DNA of 59,146 nucleotides from Bacillus bingmayongensis (lineage in GTDB: Bacteria; Bacillota; Bacilli; Bacillales; Bacillaceae_G): NCBI RefSeq assembly GCF_000299035.1, contig NZ_AKCS01000019.1, forward strand, positions 1-59,146, written 5' to 3'. The translations under genes and the position numbers were made by a program. Of the stretch, positions 18,768 to 30,380 are shown in pieces. The notes beneath the pieces were generated by a model that ran no database searches, had not been told where the DNA came from, and was given only the letters and a program-made list of their open reading frames with translations. The first letter of the stretch is position 1. Each line of letters opens with the position of its first letter.

Positions 18768-19460
18768 ATGGCTAAAAGAGGTAAAAAGTACGTAGAAGCT
18801 GCGAAGCTTGTTGATCGTGCAACTGCTTACTCTGCAACAGAAGCAGTAGAATTAGTAAAGAAAACAAACACAGCTAAATTTGATGCAACTGTAGAAGCTG
18901 CATTCCGTTTAGGTGTTGACCCTAAGAAAGCTGACCAACAAATTCGTGGTGCAGTTGTTCTTCCACACGGTACTGGTAAAGTACAACGTGTATTAGTATT
19001 CGCTAAAGGCGAAAAAGCAAAAGAAGCTGAAGCTGCTGGCGCTGACTTCGTAGGTGATACTGATTACATCGGTAAAATCCAACAAGGTTGGTTCGATTTC
19101 GATGTAGTAGTAGCAACTCCTGACATGATGGGTGAAGTTGGTAAACTTGGTCGCGTATTAGGACCTAAAGGTTTAATGCCAAACCCTAAAACTGGAACAG
19201 TTACTTTCGATGTAACAAAAGCTGTTAACGAAATCAAAGCTGGTAAAGTTGAATACCGCGTTGATAAAGCTGGTAACATCCATGTTCCAATCGGTAAAGT
19301 ATCTTTCGAAGATGCTAAACTAGTAGAAAACTTCAAAACAATTGCTGATACGCTATTAAAAGCTAAACCAGCTGCTGCAAAAGGTACTTACATGAAGAAT
19401 GCAACTGTTGCTTCTACAATGGGACCTGGCGTACGTGTAGACGTTTCTACAATCGCGTAA
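18768..19460 (+). CDS. rplA: 50S ribosomal protein L1
   Basis: Forms the mobile L1 stalk that helps eject deacylated tRNA; in many bacteria it represses its own operon by binding mRNA. The 230-aa sequence has the two-domain L1 fold with the conserved [16 protein letters not shown] and [22 protein letters not shown] segments. The start ATG 18768 follows CAAGGAGGAA; the frame is open further upstream from 18723 without a good start. An L10-leader promoter lies right after the stop. Confidence 0.96.
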   Translation: MAKRGKKYVEAAKLVDRATAYSATEAVELVKKTNTAKFDATVEAAFRLGVDPKKADQQIRGAVVLPHGTGKVQRVLVFAKGEKAKEAEAAGADFVGDTDYIGKIQQGWFDFDVVVATPDMMGEVGKLGRVLGPKGLMPNPKTGTVTFDVTKAVNEIKAGKVEYRVDKAGNIHVPIGKVSFEDAKLVENFKTIADTLLKAKPAAAKGTYMKNATVASTMGPGVRVDVSTIA

Positions 19461-19470
19461 AAATTGGAAG

Positions 19471-19499
19471 TTGACTTCATAAAGAAGTTTTAATATAAT
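19471..19499 (+). promoter_or_regulatory. SigA promoter of rplJL
   Basis: TTGACT (19471-19476), 17-nt spacer, TATAAT (19494-19499): a near-consensus promoter placed immediately after rplA, driving the L10 leader. Confidence 0.8.
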
Positions 19500-19505
19500 C
19501 ATTTA

Positions 19506-19693
19506 TGTTGTGAATTTAAATAGTGTACCGTAGACAGTAGGTGCCAATTTGGCTTAATTTCCTACCTAGGTGTTAATATACGAAGCGGAATTTTTTTCTG
19601 TGACTATATGCCTCCATGTCTACAACTGGGCATGGAGGTTTTTTAGTGCACTTTCGGTACATCTTCTATATAATCTACAGGAGGTGTAATAAC
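19506..19693 (+). promoter_or_regulatory. Ribosomal protein L10 leader with attenuator
   Basis: The leader has the conserved Firmicute L10-leader core ACCGTAGACAGTAGGTG ... TTCCTACC (about 19528-19572), the binding site for the L10(L12)4 complex. It ends in a terminator: CCTCCATG (19611-19618) pairs with CATGGAGG (19631-19638), followed by six T. Excess L10-L12 complex is expected to promote termination. Confidence 0.85.
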
Positions 19694-20194
19694 ATGAGCA
19701 AAGCAATCGAAACTAAACAACAAGTTGTAACTGAAATCGCTGATAAACTTCGCGAAAGTAAATCTACAATCGTTGTTGACTACCGTGGTTTAACAGTATC
19801 TGAAGCAACTGAATTACGTAAGAACTTACGTGAGGCTGGCGTTGAGTTCAAAGTTTACAAAAACTCTTTAACTCGTCGTGCTGCAGAATCTGTTGAAATG
19901 GCTGAGTTAAACGAATTCTTAACAGGACCAAACGCAATCGCGTTCAGTAACGAGGATGTAGTTGCTCCTGCGAAAGTATTAAACGACTTCGCTAAAGATC
20001 ATGAAGCTTTAGAAATTAAAGCGGGCGTAATCGAAGGTAAACTTGTAACACTTGATGAGGTTAAAGCTATTGCTACTCTTCCATCACGTGAGGGCTTACT
20101 TTCTATGCTTCTTAGCGTTCTTCAAGCTCCAATCCGTAACCTTGCACTTGCTACTAAAGCAGTTGCAGATCAAAAGGAAGAGCAAGGCGCTTAA
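19694..20194 (+). CDS. rplJ: 50S ribosomal protein L10
   Basis: Base of the ribosomal stalk; its N-terminal part binds 23S rRNA next to L11 and its C-terminal helix carries L12 dimers. 166 residues, starting [12 protein letters not shown] after AGGAGGTGTAA; the frame is open further upstream through the leader terminator, but no ribosome-binding site supports that. The C-terminal [18 protein letters not shown] is the L12-binding helix end. Autoregulation through the leader at 19506-19693 is expected. Confidence 0.95.
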   Translation: MSKAIETKQQVVTEIADKLRESKSTIVVDYRGLTVSEATELRKNLREAGVEFKVYKNSLTRRAAESVEMAELNEFLTGPNAIAFSNEDVVAPAKVLNDFAKDHEALEIKAGVIEGKLVTLDEVKAIATLPSREGLLSMLLSVLQAPIRNLALATKAVADQKEEQGA

Positions 20195-20261
20195 TTTTTT
20201 AAAAGATAATTACGTGTTATCGATAAAACAATACAAACCTATCTAAGGGAGGATATTTACA

Positions 20262-20621
20262 ATGACTAAAGAACAAATCATTGAAGCAGTTAAATCTATG
20301 ACTGTATTAGAACTTAACGACTTAGTAAAAGCTATCGAGGAAGAATTCGGCGTAACTGCTGCTGCTCCTGTAGCTGTTGTTGGTGGCGCTGGTGAAGCTG
20401 CTGCTGAGAAAACTGAATTTGACGTAGTACTTGAAAGTGCTGGCGGACAAAAAATCAAAGTTATCAAAGTTGTACGTGAAATCACTGGTCTTGGCTTAAA
20501 AGAAGCTAAAGAATTAGTTGACAACACTCCAAAAGCAATCAAAGAAGGCGCTTCTAAAGAAGAAGCTGAAGAAATGAAAGCTAAACTTGAAGAAGTTGGC
20601 GCTGCTGTAGAAGTTAAGTAA
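20262..20621 (+). CDS. rplL: 50S ribosomal protein L7/L12
   Basis: Multicopy stalk protein that recruits translational GTPases. The 119-aa protein is built as an N-terminal dimerisation domain (about 1-32), an alanine/glycine-rich hinge ([17 protein letters not shown], about 34-50) and a C-terminal factor-binding domain with [21 protein letters not shown]. It follows rplJ by 67 nt with its own GGGAGGA site, which suits its higher copy number, and is closed by a strong terminator. Confidence 0.96.
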   Translation: MTKEQIIEAVKSMTVLELNDLVKAIEEEFGVTAAAPVAVVGGAGEAAAEKTEFDVVLESAGGQKIKVIKVVREITGLGLKEAKELVDNTPKAIKEGASKEEAEEMKAKLEEVGAAVEVK

Positions 20622-20637
20622 TTAACTTTTGAAGCTT

Positions 20638-20672
20638 AAAAAAAGCTCGCTCTTATGCGGGCTTTTTTTTTA
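20638..20672 (+). terminator. rplL terminator
   Basis: AAAAAAAGCTCGC (20638-20650) pairs with GCGGGCTTTTTTT (20657-20669) around a 6-nt loop with a long T run. The ybxB start lies only 25 nt beyond, so some read-through probably feeds ybxB. Confidence 0.88.
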
Positions 20673-20696
20673 ACTGTAAAGAAAAGAGGTGGCCAT

Positions 20697-21296
20697 ATGG
20701 CAGACCATTATTTTTCTAACGACCCTTCGAGCAAAAGTGATCGTAAACGATGGGAATATACATTGCGAGGATCTCAATTTGCTTTTTTATCTGATCATGG
20801 GGTATTTTCGAAAAACGAGGTGGACTTTGGTTCTCGTCTTTTAATTGAAGCGTTTCAAATGCCGGATATTAAAGGTGATGTATTAGACGTCGGATGTGGA
20901 TACGGTCCGATCGGTTTGTCGTTAGCAAAAGAGTTTCAAGAGCGTAGTGTTCACATGGTGGATGTGAACGAAAGGGCACTTGGGCTTGCGAAAGAAAATG
21001 CTGCTAATAACAAAGTTGAAAACGTTCGTATTTTTCAAAGTAGCGTCTATGAAAATGTAGATGGCAAGTATGCTGCTATTCTATCTAATCCTCCAATTCG
21101 TGCCGGTAAACATATCGTGCATGAGATCTTAGAAAAAGCTGTGGATCATCTAGTACCAGGTGGGGAACTTTGGATTGTTATTCAGAAGAAACAAGGTGCA
21201 CCATCTGCGCTTAAAAAACTAGAGGAAACATTTTCTGAAGTTGAGGTTGTAGAAAAGAAAAAAGGATATTATATCATAAAATCAAAAAAACGTTGA
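20697..21296 (+). CDS. ybxB: Class I SAM-dependent methyltransferase, RsmC-like (YbxB)
   Basis: The 199-aa protein starts MADHYFSNDPSSKSD and carries motif I LDVGCGYGPIGLSLA near residue 65 and the NPPIRAG motif near 125, an NPPF-like tetrapeptide typical of enzymes that methylate amino groups of bases. This is the family of 16S rRNA G1207 methyltransferase RsmC, and the gene neighbours rplL and rpoB; the exact substrate in Bacillus is inferred. The ATG at 20697 follows AGAGGTGGCC; an in-frame upstream start overlaps the rplL terminator and is rejected. Confidence 0.85.
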   Translation: MADHYFSNDPSSKSDRKRWEYTLRGSQFAFLSDHGVFSKNEVDFGSRLLIEAFQMPDIKGDVLDVGCGYGPIGLSLAKEFQERSVHMVDVNERALGLAKENAANNKVENVRIFQSSVYENVDGKYAAILSNPPIRAGKHIVHEILEKAVDHLVPGGELWIVIQKKQGAPSALKKLEETFSEVEVVEKKKGYYIIKSKKR

Positions 21297-21369
21297 CGGT
21301 TATTTTTGGCTATGTTAACATTATACAATGCCAATATATGATTTTCTGCGTTGAGAAAAATGTATATTT

Positions 21370-21445
21370 TTGTTTCTCTTGGAAAAGATAGTAAAATCAG
21401 CAGATTATGAAACAGAATGATGGTTTTCTTATAGAAGCCATTTTT
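21370..21445 (+). promoter_or_regulatory. Candidate rpoB promoter and leader attenuator
   Basis: TTGTTT (21370-21375), 16 nt, TAAAAT (21392-21397) may be the rpoBC promoter. Downstream, ATGG (21420-21423) and TTCT pair with AGAA and CCAT (21438-21441) ahead of a T run, an attenuator-like hairpin. The rest of the ~290-nt ybxB-rpoB gap shows nothing else I can name. Confidence 0.4.
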
Positions 21446-21586
21446 CTTTTTTGAGCAGGTAGAAAGACTCAACGTATCTATCTTTGAGAGAAAAAGCTAC
21501 GCTACTGGCGTTAGCTGTATTTATTTGTGATTTTGCACAAATTTTTTTGTGCATTTATAATACTCATGATTTGAGGGGTGAAGCAG

Positions 21587-24500
21587 TTGACAGGTCAACT
21601 AGTTCAATACGGACGCCACCGCCAACGAAGAAGTTATGCCCGTATTAGTGAAGTATTAGAGTTACCAAATCTTATCGAAATTCAAACCTCTTCTTATCAG
21701 TGGTTTCTTGATGAGGGTTTGCGAGAAATGTTCCAAGACATTTCTCCGATTGAAGACTTTACGGGAAATCTATCGCTTGAATTTATCGACTACAGCTTAG
21801 GTGAACCTAAATACTCTGTAGAAGAATGCAAAGAGCGTGATGTGACGTATGCAGCACCACTTCGTGTGAAAGTTCGTCTAATCAATAAGGAAACTGGTGA
21901 AGTAAAAGAACAAGATGTGTTCATGGGAGATTTCCCACTCATGACAGAGACAGGAACATTCGTAATTAACGGTGCAGAACGTGTTATCGTTTCCCAGTTA
22001 GTTCGCTCTCCAAGCGTATACTATAGTGGCAAAGTGGATAAAAACGGAAAACGTGGTTTTACTGCTACTGTAATTCCAAACCGCGGAGCTTGGTTAGAGT
22101 ATGAAACAGATGCTAAGGATGTTGTATATGTGCGTATCGACCGTACGCGTAAACTTCCTGTAACTGTTTTGTTACGCGCATTAGGGTTTGGCTCTGATCA
22201 AGAAATCACCGAGCTTTTAGGTGATAACGAATACTTAAGCAATACGCTAGAAAAAGACAACACAGATAGTACAGAAAAAGCATTGCTTGAAATTTATGAG
22301 CGTCTACGCCCAGGTGAACCACCAACAGTAGAAAATGCGAAAAGCTTGCTTGTTTCTCGCTTCTTTGATCCAAAGCGCTACGATTTAGCAAATGTAGGTC
22401 GCTACAAGATCAACAAAAAGCTACACATTAAAAACAGATTGTTTAACCAACGCTTAGCTGAAACATTAGTAGATCCAGAAACTGGAGAGATTTTAGCAGC
22501 AGAAGGAACAGTCTTAGACCGCCGTACACTAGATCGCATTTTACCTTACTTAGAGAAAAACATTGGATTCAAGACAGCGAAACCAATGGGTGGAGTGGTA
22601 GAAGGCGATGTTGAGCTGCAATCTATTAAGATCTATGCTCCAGAGTCAGACGGTGAACGTTCTATCAATGTAATTGGGAATGCAAATATCACTCGTGATG
22701 TAAAACACATCACACCAGGCGATATCCTTGCTTCTATTAGCTACTTCTTTAACTTACTATACAAAGTAGGGGATACAGATGATATTGACCATTTAGGAAA
22801 CCGTCGTCTGCGTTCTGTAGGGGAGTTATTACAAAACCAATTCCGTATCGGTCTTTCTCGTATGGAACGTGTTGTTCGTGAGAGAATGTCGATTCAAGAT
22901 ACAAATGCAATTACACCGCAAGCGTTAATTAACATTCGTCCGGTTATTGCATCTATTAAAGAGTTCTTCGGAAGTTCTCAGTTATCTCAGTTCATGGACC
23001 AAACAAACCCATTAGCAGAGTTAACACACAAACGAAGACTATCTGCATTAGGACCTGGTGGTTTAACACGTGAGCGTGCAGGCTTTGAAGTACGTGACGT
23101 TCACTACTCTCACTATGGTCGTATGTGTCCAATCGAAACGCCAGAGGGACCAAACATCGGTTTGATCAACTCATTATCTTCATTCGCGAAAGTAAATGAG
23201 TTTGGTTTCATTGAAACACCATACCGTCGTGTTGACCCAGAAACTGGTCTTGTAACGGGCCATGTTGATTACTTAACAGCAGATGAAGAAGATAATTATG
23301 TTGTAGCCCAAGCGAATATGAAATTATCTGAAGAAGGGGAATTCCTTGATGAGGATATCGTAGCTCGTTTCCGTGGTGAAAACATTGTCACAAATAAAGA
23401 GCGCATCGACTACATGGATGTATCTCCAAAGCAAGTAGTGTCTGCAGCGACAGCTTGTATTCCGTTCTTAGAAAACGATGACTCCAACCGTGCACTTATG
23501 GGTGCGAACATGCAACGTCAGGCGGTTCCGTTAATGAATCCGGAATCTCCGATTGTAGGTACAGGTATGGAGTACGTATCAGCAAAAGACTCAGGTGCTG
23601 CAGTAATCTGTAAACACCCTGGTACTGTTGAACGCGTAGAAGCACGTGAAGTTTGGGTACGCCGTTATGTAGAAGTTGACGGTCAAAAAGTAAAAGGCGA
23701 TTTAGATCGCTACAAAATGTTGAAATTCATTCGTTCTAACCAAGGAACTTGTTACAACCAACGTCCAATCGTAAGTGTTGGAGATGAAGTTGTAAAAGGT
23801 GAAATCCTAGCGGATGGTCCTTCTATGGAAAAAGGTGAATTAGCACTTGGACGTAACGTGCTTGTTGGCTTCATGACATGGGATGGTTATAACTACGAGG
23901 ATGCGATCATTATGAGTGAGCGCCTTGTAAAAGATGATGTGTACACTTCTATCCATATTGAAGAATATGAATCAGAAGCTCGTGATACGAAACTTGGACC
24001 AGAAGAAATCACACGTGATATCCCGAACGTTGGGGAAGATGCACTTCGCAACCTTGACGAACGCGGTATTATTCGCATCGGTGCTGAAGTAAAAGACGGA
24101 GACCTACTTGTTGGTAAAGTAACGCCAAAAGGTGTAACAGAATTAACAGCAGAAGAACGTTTATTACATGCAATCTTCGGTGAGAAAGCGCGTGAAGTAC
24201 GTGATACATCACTACGTGTACCACACGGTGGTGGCGGTATTATCTTAGACGTAAAAGTGTTTAACCGTGAAGATGGCGATGAATTGCCACCAGGTGTGAA
24301 CCAACTTGTACGTGCGTATATCGTTCAAAAACGTAAAATTTCTGAAGGTGACAAGATGGCCGGTCGTCACGGTAACAAAGGTGTTATCTCCCGTATTTTA
24401 CCGGAAGAAGATATGCCATACTTACCAGATGGGACACCAATTGATATCATGTTGAACCCATTAGGGGTACCATCTCGTATGAATATCGGTCAGGTATTAG

Positions 24501-25120
24501 AGCTTCATCTTGGTATGGCAGCAAGATACCTTGGTATCCATGTTGCAACACCAGTATTCGATGGTGCTCGTGAGGAAGATGTATGGGGTACAATCGAGGA
24601 AGCTGGTATGGCGAATGACGCGAAAACAATCCTGTATGATGGACGTACTGGTGAGCCGTTCGACAACCGCGTATCTGTTGGTGTCATGTATATGATCAAA
24701 CTTGCGCACATGGTTGACGATAAACTTCATGCTCGTTCTACTGGACCATACTCACTTGTAACGCAACAACCTCTTGGAGGTAAAGCACAATTCGGTGGAC
24801 AACGTTTCGGTGAGATGGAGGTTTGGGCACTTGAAGCTTACGGTGCTGCTTATACTCTTCAAGAAATCTTAACAGTTAAGTCTGACGATGTTGTCGGACG
24901 TGTTAAGACGTACGAAGCGATTGTTAAAGGCGAAAATGTTCCAGAACCAGGCGTTCCAGAGTCATTCAAAGTATTGATTAAAGAGCTACAAAGCTTAGGT
25001 ATGGACGTTAAAATGATGTCTAGCGACGATACAGAAATTGAAATGCGTGATACGGAAGATGATGATGATCATCAATCAGCAGACAAATTAAATATCGAAG
25101 TTGAGACAACTAAGGAATAA
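21587..25120 (+). CDS. rpoB: RNA polymerase beta subunit
   Basis: Catalytic subunit forming one half of the RNA polymerase cleft. The 1177-aa protein starts at TTG 21587 ([22 protein letters not shown]), 8 nt after GAGGGG; the frame is open to a GTG three codons earlier that overlaps this site. The rifampicin-binding cluster (about residues 463-490, with [27 protein letters not shown]) has the standard sensitive residues. The catalytic-centre segment [15 protein letters not shown] is intact. The C-terminal tail is short and acidic, with an aspartate run. rpoC follows after 37 nt. Confidence 0.97.
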   Translation: MTGQLVQYGRHRQRRSYARISEVLELPNLIEIQTSSYQWFLDEGLREMFQDISPIEDFTGNLSLEFIDYSLGEPKYSVEECKERDVTYAAPLRVKVRLINKETGEVKEQDVFMGDFPLMTETGTFVINGAERVIVSQLVRSPSVYYSGKVDKNGKRGFTATVIPNRGAWLEYETDAKDVVYVRIDRTRKLPVTVLLRALGFGSDQEITELLGDNEYLSNTLEKDNTDSTEKALLEIYERLRPGEPPTVENAKSLLVSRFFDPKRYDLANVGRYKINKKLHIKNRLFNQRLAETLVDPETGEILAAEGTVLDRRTLDRILPYLEKNIGFKTAKPMGGVVEGDVELQSIKIYAPESDGERSINVIGNANITRDVKHITPGDILASISYFFNLLYKVGDTDDIDHLGNRRLRSVGELLQNQFRIGLSRMERVVRERMSIQDTNAITPQALINIRPVIASIKEFFGSSQLSQFMDQTNPLAELTHKRRLSALGPGGLTRERAGFEVRDVHYSHYGRMCPIETPEGPNIGLINSLSSFAKVNEFGFIETPYRRVDPETGLVTGHVDYLTADEEDNYVVAQANMKLSEEGEFLDEDIVARFRGENIVTNKERIDYMDVSPKQVVSAATACIPFLENDDSNRALMGANMQRQAVPLMNPESPIVGTGMEYVSAKDSGAAVICKHPGTVERVEAREVWVRRYVEVDGQKVKGDLDRYKMLKFIRSNQGTCYNQRPIVSVGDEVVKGEILADGPSMEKGELALGRNVLVGFMTWDGYNYEDAIIMSERLVKDDVYTSIHIEEYESEARDTKLGPEEITRDIPNVGEDALRNLDERGIIRIGAEVKDGDLLVGKVTPKGVTELTAEERLLHAIFGEKAREVRDTSLRVPHGGGGIILDVKVFNREDGDELPPGVNQLVRAYIVQKRKISEGDKMAGRHGNKGVISRILPEEDMPYLPDGTPIDIMLNPLGVPSRMNIGQVLELHLGMAARYLGIHVATPVFDGAREEDVWGTIEEAGMANDAKTILYDGRTGEPFDNRVSVGVMYMIKLAHMVDDKLHARSTGPYSLVTQQPLGGKAQFGGQRFGEMEVWALEAYGAAYTLQEILTVKSDDVVGRVKTYEAIVKGENVPEPGVPESFKVLIKELQSLGMDVKMMSSDDTEIEMRDTEDDDDHQSADKLNIEVETTKE

Positions 25121-25157
25121 TTGGGATAACCTGTAGACTAAAAGGGAGGTAGGCCCC

Positions 25158-28100
25158 TTGATAGATGTAAATAACTTTGAATATATGAAGATTGGACTTG
25201 CTTCGCCTGACAAGATTCGTTCTTGGTCATACGGTGAAGTTAAGAAACCAGAAACAATTAACTATCGTACATTAAAGCCTGAAAAAGATGGCTTGTTCTG
25301 TGAGCGTATTTTCGGACCACAAAAGGACTGGGAATGTCATTGTGGAAAATATAAACGTGTACGTTATAAAGGTGTAGTTTGTGATCGATGTGGCGTAGAA
25401 GTAACGCGTGCGAAAGTACGTCGTGAACGTATGGGTCATATTGAATTAGCTGCTCCTGTATCTCATATTTGGTATTTCAAAGGTATCCCGAGCCGCATGG
25501 GACTTGTCTTAGACATGTCCCCTCGCGCGCTTGAAGAAGTAATTTATTTCGCTTCTTATGTTGTAACAGAAAGTGGAGATACACCACTTGATAAGAAGCA
25601 ATTGCTTTCTGAAAAAGAATACCGTGCATATCGTGATCGATATGGCAGCACATTCCAAGCTGCTATGGGTGCAGAAGCGATTAAGAAGTTATTACAAGAC
25701 ATCGATTTAGATAAAGAAGTAGACTTCTTAAAAGAAGAATTAAAAACAGCACAAGGACAACGTCGTACTCGTGCTATTAAACGTCTAGAAGTATTAGAAG
25801 CATTCCGTAACTCTGGAAACGAGCCATCTTGGATGATTTTGGATGTTCTTCCAGTTATTCCACCAGAACTACGCCCGATGGTACAGTTAGATGGTGGACG
25901 TTTTGCGACTTCTGACTTAAACGACTTATATCGTCGTGTAATTAACCGTAACAACCGTTTAAAACGTCTGTTGGACTTAGGTGCACCAAGCATCATCGTT
26001 CAAAACGAAAAACGTATGTTACAAGAAGCTGTAGACGCATTAATCGATAATGGTCGTCGTGGCCGTCCAGTTACTGGACCAGGTAACCGTCCATTAAAAT
26101 CACTATCTCACATGCTAAAAGGTAAACAAGGACGTTTCCGTCAAAACTTATTAGGTAAACGTGTTGACTACTCTGGTCGTTCCGTTATCGTTGTAGGACC
26201 AAACTTAAAAATGTATCAATGTGGATTACCGAAAGAGATGGCACTTGAATTGTTCAAACCTTTCGTTATGAAAGATTTAGTAGAAAAAGGATTAGCACAC
26301 AACATTAAGAGTGCGAAACGTAAAATCGAGCGTGTACAACCTGAAGTTTGGGATGTTTTAGAATCTGTAATTAAAGAACACCCAGTACTTCTAAACCGTG
26401 CTCCAACGCTTCACCGTCTTGGTATCCAAGCGTTCGAACCTACATTAGTAGAAGGACGCGCAATCCGTCTTCATCCACTTGTATGTACTGCATATAACGC
26501 GGACTTTGATGGTGACCAAATGGCGGTTCACGTTCCGTTATCATCAGAAGCACAAGCAGAAGCTCGTCTTCTTATGTTAGCAGCACAAAACATCTTGAAC
26601 CCGAAAGATGGAAAACCAGTTGTTACACCATCTCAGGATATGGTATTAGGTAACTATTACTTAACACTTGAGCGCGAGGGTGCAATTGGTGAAGGTATGG
26701 TGTTCAAAGATGCAAATGAAGCATTGCTTGCGTATCAAAATGGATATGTACATCTTCATACTCGTGTCGCAGTTGCTGCAAGCTCTGTGAACAACAATGA
26801 AACATTTACTGAAGAGCAAAAAGGCAAGCTTCTATTAACAACAGTTGGTAAATTAATATTTAACGAAATCTTACCGAAGTCGTTCCCTTATATTAATGAA
26901 CCGACAAATTCAAACCTTGAAAAAGAAACACCAGCGAAATATTTCGTTGAAAAAGGTGCGAACATTAAAGAAATTATTGCTAGTCGCGAAGAAGTGGCAC
27001 CATTTAGCAAGAAAATCCTTGGTAACATCATTGCGGAAGTGTTTAAACGTTTCAAAATTACAGAAACGTCTCGTATGCTTGACCGTATGAAGAACTTAGG
27101 ATTCAAATACTCTACAAAAGCTGGTATTACAGTTGGGGTAGCCGACATTCTTGTATTAGGTGAAAAAGATGAAATTCTCCACGAAGCACAAGCAAAAGTA
27201 GATAAAGTAATTAAACAATTCCGTCGCGGTTTAATCACGGAAGAAGAACGTTACGATCGCGTTATCTCTATTTGGAGTAATGCGAAAGATGTTATCCAAG
27301 GAAAACTGATGAAATCCTTGAATAAACGCAACCCAATCTTCATGATGAGTGACTCTGGTGCCCGTGGTAACGCATCGAACTTCACTCAGCTTGCTGGTAT
27401 GCGTGGTCTGATGGCCAACCCATCTGGTCGTATCATTGAACTTCCAATCAAATCAAGTTTCCGTGAAGGTTTAACAGTACTTGAGTACTTCATCTCTACG
27501 CATGGTGCGCGTAAAGGTCTTGCCGATACAGCACTTAAGACTGCCGATTCTGGTTACTTAACACGTCGTCTTGTAGACGTTGCACAAGATGTAATCGTTC
27601 GTGAAGACGATTGTGGAACAGATCGCGGCTTACTAATCGGTGCGATTAAAGAGGGCAATGAAGTAATCGAGTCATTATATGATCGTCTTGTAGGACGTTT
27701 TGCAAGAAAAACTGTAAAACATCCTGAAACAGGTGAAGTATTAGTTCGTGAAAATGAATTAATTACTGAAGATATCGCTCATATCGTTGAAAACTCAGGT
27801 GTGGAAACAGTACACATCCGTTCAGCGTTCACATGTAACACTCGCCACGGCGTATGTAAGAAATGTTACGGTCGTAACTTAGCAACTGGTACAGATGTAG
27901 AAGTAGGGGAAGCGGTAGGTATTATCGCAGCTCAATCTATTGGTGAGCCAGGTACACAGTTAACGATGCGTACATTCCATACAGGTGGGGTTGCCGGAGA
28001 CGATATCACACAAGGTTTACCTCGTATCCAAGAGATCTTCGAAGCTCGTAATCCGAAAGGTCAGGCAGTTATCAGTGAAATCGACGGTGTTATCGCGGCG

Positions 28101-28772
28101 ATCAACGATGTTAAAGATCGTCAAGAGGTAGTTGTACAAGGTGAGGTTGAAACTCGCACATATGCAATCCCTTACGGTGCTCGTCTGAAAGTAGCTCCAG
28201 GACAGCCAATTGGTCACGGGAAAGAGTTAACAGAAGGTTCTATTGATCCGAAAGAGTTACTAAAAGTAACGGACATTACAGCAGTTCAAGAATACTTACT
28301 ACGCGAAGTTCAAAAAGTATACCGTATGCAAGGGGTAGAAATTGGTGACAAACACGTAGAGGTAATGGTTCGCCAAATGCTTCGTAAAGTTCGTGTAGTG
28401 GATGCTGGTGAAACAGATGTGTTACCAGGAACATTATTGGATATCCATCAGTTTACTGATGCGAATGCAAAAGTGTTGTTAACAGGTAAACAACCTGCAA
28501 CAGCAAGACCAGTGCTTCTTGGTATTACAAAAGCTTCACTTGAAACAGATTCATTCTTATCTGCAGCGTCGTTCCAAGAAACAACTCGCGTTCTAACAGA
28601 TGCAGCAATTAAAGGCAAACGCGATGAACTTCTAGGATTGAAAGAGAATGTTATTATCGGTAAACTTGTTCCAGCTGGAACAGGTATGAATCGTTATCGC
28701 AAAGTGGATCTTGTTAAATCAACACAAGATGACATGAATGTGGAAAACGATGAAGTTTATGTGGAACAGTAA
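25158..28772 (+). CDS. rpoC: RNA polymerase beta' subunit
   Basis: Catalytic subunit that holds the active-site magnesium: the absolutely conserved [12 protein letters not shown] has Asp449, Asp451 and Asp453. The N-terminal zinc ribbon [20 protein letters not shown] is near residue 60; the second zinc site ([17 protein letters not shown]) is near 820-905; the trigger loop and bridge helix region include [16 protein letters not shown]. 1204 residues, normal for Bacillus. Start is TTG 25158 behind AGGGAGGTAGG, so both large polymerase subunits use TTG. Confidence 0.97.
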   Translation: MIDVNNFEYMKIGLASPDKIRSWSYGEVKKPETINYRTLKPEKDGLFCERIFGPQKDWECHCGKYKRVRYKGVVCDRCGVEVTRAKVRRERMGHIELAAPVSHIWYFKGIPSRMGLVLDMSPRALEEVIYFASYVVTESGDTPLDKKQLLSEKEYRAYRDRYGSTFQAAMGAEAIKKLLQDIDLDKEVDFLKEELKTAQGQRRTRAIKRLEVLEAFRNSGNEPSWMILDVLPVIPPELRPMVQLDGGRFATSDLNDLYRRVINRNNRLKRLLDLGAPSIIVQNEKRMLQEAVDALIDNGRRGRPVTGPGNRPLKSLSHMLKGKQGRFRQNLLGKRVDYSGRSVIVVGPNLKMYQCGLPKEMALELFKPFVMKDLVEKGLAHNIKSAKRKIERVQPEVWDVLESVIKEHPVLLNRAPTLHRLGIQAFEPTLVEGRAIRLHPLVCTAYNADFDGDQMAVHVPLSSEAQAEARLLMLAAQNILNPKDGKPVVTPSQDMVLGNYYLTLEREGAIGEGMVFKDANEALLAYQNGYVHLHTRVAVAASSVNNNETFTEEQKGKLLLTTVGKLIFNEILPKSFPYINEPTNSNLEKETPAKYFVEKGANIKEIIASREEVAPFSKKILGNIIAEVFKRFKITETSRMLDRMKNLGFKYSTKAGITVGVADILVLGEKDEILHEAQAKVDKVIKQFRRGLITEEERYDRVISIWSNAKDVIQGKLMKSLNKRNPIFMMSDSGARGNASNFTQLAGMRGLMANPSGRIIELPIKSSFREGLTVLEYFISTHGARKGLADTALKTADSGYLTRRLVDVAQDVIVREDDCGTDRGLLIGAIKEGNEVIESLYDRLVGRFARKTVKHPETGEVLVRENELITEDIAHIVENSGVETVHIRSAFTCNTRHGVCKKCYGRNLATGTDVEVGEAVGIIAAQSIGEPGTQLTMRTFHTGGVAGDDITQGLPRIQEIFEARNPKGQAVISEIDGVIAAINDVKDRQEVVVQGEVETRTYAIPYGARLKVAPGQPIGHGKELTEGSIDPKELLKVTDITAVQEYLLREVQKVYRMQGVEIGDKHVEVMVRQMLRKVRVVDAGETDVLPGTLLDIHQFTDANAKVLLTGKQPATARPVLLGITKASLETDSFLSAASFQETTRVLTDAAIKGKRDELLGLKENVIIGKLVPAGTGMNRYRKVDLVKSTQDDMNVENDEVYVEQ

Positions 28773-28814
28773 AATTTTCCGTCGTAAATTTTGTATAAAA
28801 ACAGATAATCCTAG

Positions 28815-28844
28815 TTGACATTGTATGAGTCAAAATGTTACTAT
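28815..28844 (+). promoter_or_regulatory. Candidate promoter of ybxF-rpsL
   Basis: Consensus TTGACA (28815-28820) with TACTAT (28839-28844) after 18 nt, in the gap after rpoC. Confidence 0.55.
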
Positions 28845-28885
28845 AAGCAAGGTTGCTCCTGAACGATGCTTTGGAGGATATGTAT

Positions 28886-29134
28886 ATGTCTTATCAAAAA
28901 GTATCAAATGCGGAAAATGTAGTCGTTGGACATAAACGAACATTGGAAGCAATCAAAAATGGTACAGTTAAAGAAGTTGTCATTGCAGAAGATGCTGACA
29001 TGCGGTTAACCCATGTGATTACTCGTACTGCATTGCAACATAACGTACCCATAACCAAAGTTGAATCTGTTTGTAAACTTGGAAAAGTTTCGGGGATTCA
29101 AGTGGGAGCTTCAGCAATAGGAATAATAAGTTAA
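28886..29134 (+). CDS. ybxF: L7Ae-family kink-turn RNA-binding protein YbxF
   Basis: Small 82-aa homologue of archaeal L7Ae that binds kink-turn RNA. It shows the family core [27 protein letters not shown] and the C-terminal loop [21 protein letters not shown]. Its ribosomal role is not fixed; the B. subtilis orthologue binds k-turns in vitro. Three in-frame starts are possible (28853, 28880, 28886); 28886 has GGAGG 8 nt upstream and gives the family length. Lies between rpoC and rpsL, its conserved place in Bacillaceae. Confidence 0.9.
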   Translation: MSYQKVSNAENVVVGHKRTLEAIKNGTVKEVVIAEDADMRLTHVITRTALQHNVPITKVESVCKLGKVSGIQVGASAIGIIS

Positions 29135-29151
29135 AACTGTTTTTGTGAGGA

Positions 29152-29170
29152 GAGAGCATTTGCTCTCCCT
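29152..29170 (+). promoter_or_regulatory. Hairpin upstream of rpsL
   Basis: GAGAGC-ATTT-GCTCTC (29152-29167) followed by CCTTGC. It has little T tail. A sequence-similar GGAGAGG/CCTCTCC hairpin sits after rpsG at 30231, so the rpsL-rpsG pair is bracketed by related hairpins. Confidence 0.5.
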
Positions 29171-29249
29171 TGCAAAAACTTTGTTTTCAACTAATAATGA
29201 ACCACCTGGATATGTGGTCATACAAACATGCGAAGGGAGGATAACTCAA

Positions 29250-29672
29250 ATGCCTACTATTAACCAATTAGTGAGAAAAGGTCGTACTGATAAAGTATGG
29301 AAATCTAAATCACCTGCGTTAAACAAAGGTTTCAACTCTTTAAAGAAAAAATCAACTGATATCTCTGCACCTCAAAAACGTGGTGTATGTACTCGTGTTG
29401 GTACAATGACTCCAAAGAAACCGAACTCAGCTTTACGTAAATATGCTCGTGTACGTTTAACAAATGGTATCGAGGTAACTGCATACATCCCAGGTATCGG
29501 TCATAACTTACAAGAACACAGCGTAGTATTAATTCGCGGTGGTCGTGTAAAAGACTTACCAGGGGTACGTTACCACATCGTTCGTGGTGCGCTTGACACA
29601 GCTGGTGTTGACAAGCGTATGCAAGGCCGTTCTAAATACGGTACTAAAAAACCAAAAGCAGCTAAGAAATAA
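29250..29672 (+). CDS. rpsL: 30S ribosomal protein S12
   Basis: Decoding-centre protein controlling accuracy. The 140-aa sequence has Lys56 in [11 protein letters not shown] and Lys101-region [11 protein letters not shown]; these are the wild-type residues at positions where streptomycin-resistance changes arise. The true start is ATG 29250 ([11 protein letters not shown]) behind GAAGGGAGGAT; a longer frame from 29145 reads through the upstream hairpin and is rejected. rpsG follows after 29 nt. Confidence 0.96.
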   Translation: MPTINQLVRKGRTDKVWKSKSPALNKGFNSLKKKSTDISAPQKRGVCTRVGTMTPKKPNSALRKYARVRLTNGIEVTAYIPGIGHNLQEHSVVLIRGGRVKDLPGVRYHIVRGALDTAGVDKRMQGRSKYGTKKPKAAKK

Positions 29673-29686
29673 TAAAACTGAACTGA

Positions 29687-30172
<486 letters not shown>

Positions 30173-30230
30173 GATTCAACGTAAAATAAATGTAAGCATA
30201 GACCGCTTTATTTGTCACATATGGAAGTGT

Positions 30231-30251
30231 GGAGAGGGAGAATGCCTCTCC
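30231..30251 (+). promoter_or_regulatory. Hairpin between rpsG and fusA
   Basis: GGAGAGG (30231-30237), 7-nt loop, CCTCTCC (30245-30251), with a CTTTC tail. Possible attenuator. The rest of the 208-nt gap has no gene and no clear promoter. Confidence 0.5.
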
Positions 30252-30380
30252 CTTTCATTGGACGCTCGTTTTACATAATGAGAGTACTGGATATACTGAC
30301 ATATGTAATAAAATAAAGTGGCTTTTTTGCTACTTAAAATAAAATAATCCAATCCATATATGGAAGGAGCAAGACACCAA

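Noticed and set aside
19616-19693. N-terminal extension of L10 through the leader.
   Set aside because: The codons lie in the attenuator hairpin and the sequence does not resemble L10; AGGAGGTG precedes ATG 19694.
25556-25996. A 146-codon open frame opposite rpoC.
   Set aside because: It has no ribosome-binding site and lies inside a highly conserved gene; the frame is a codon-bias shadow.
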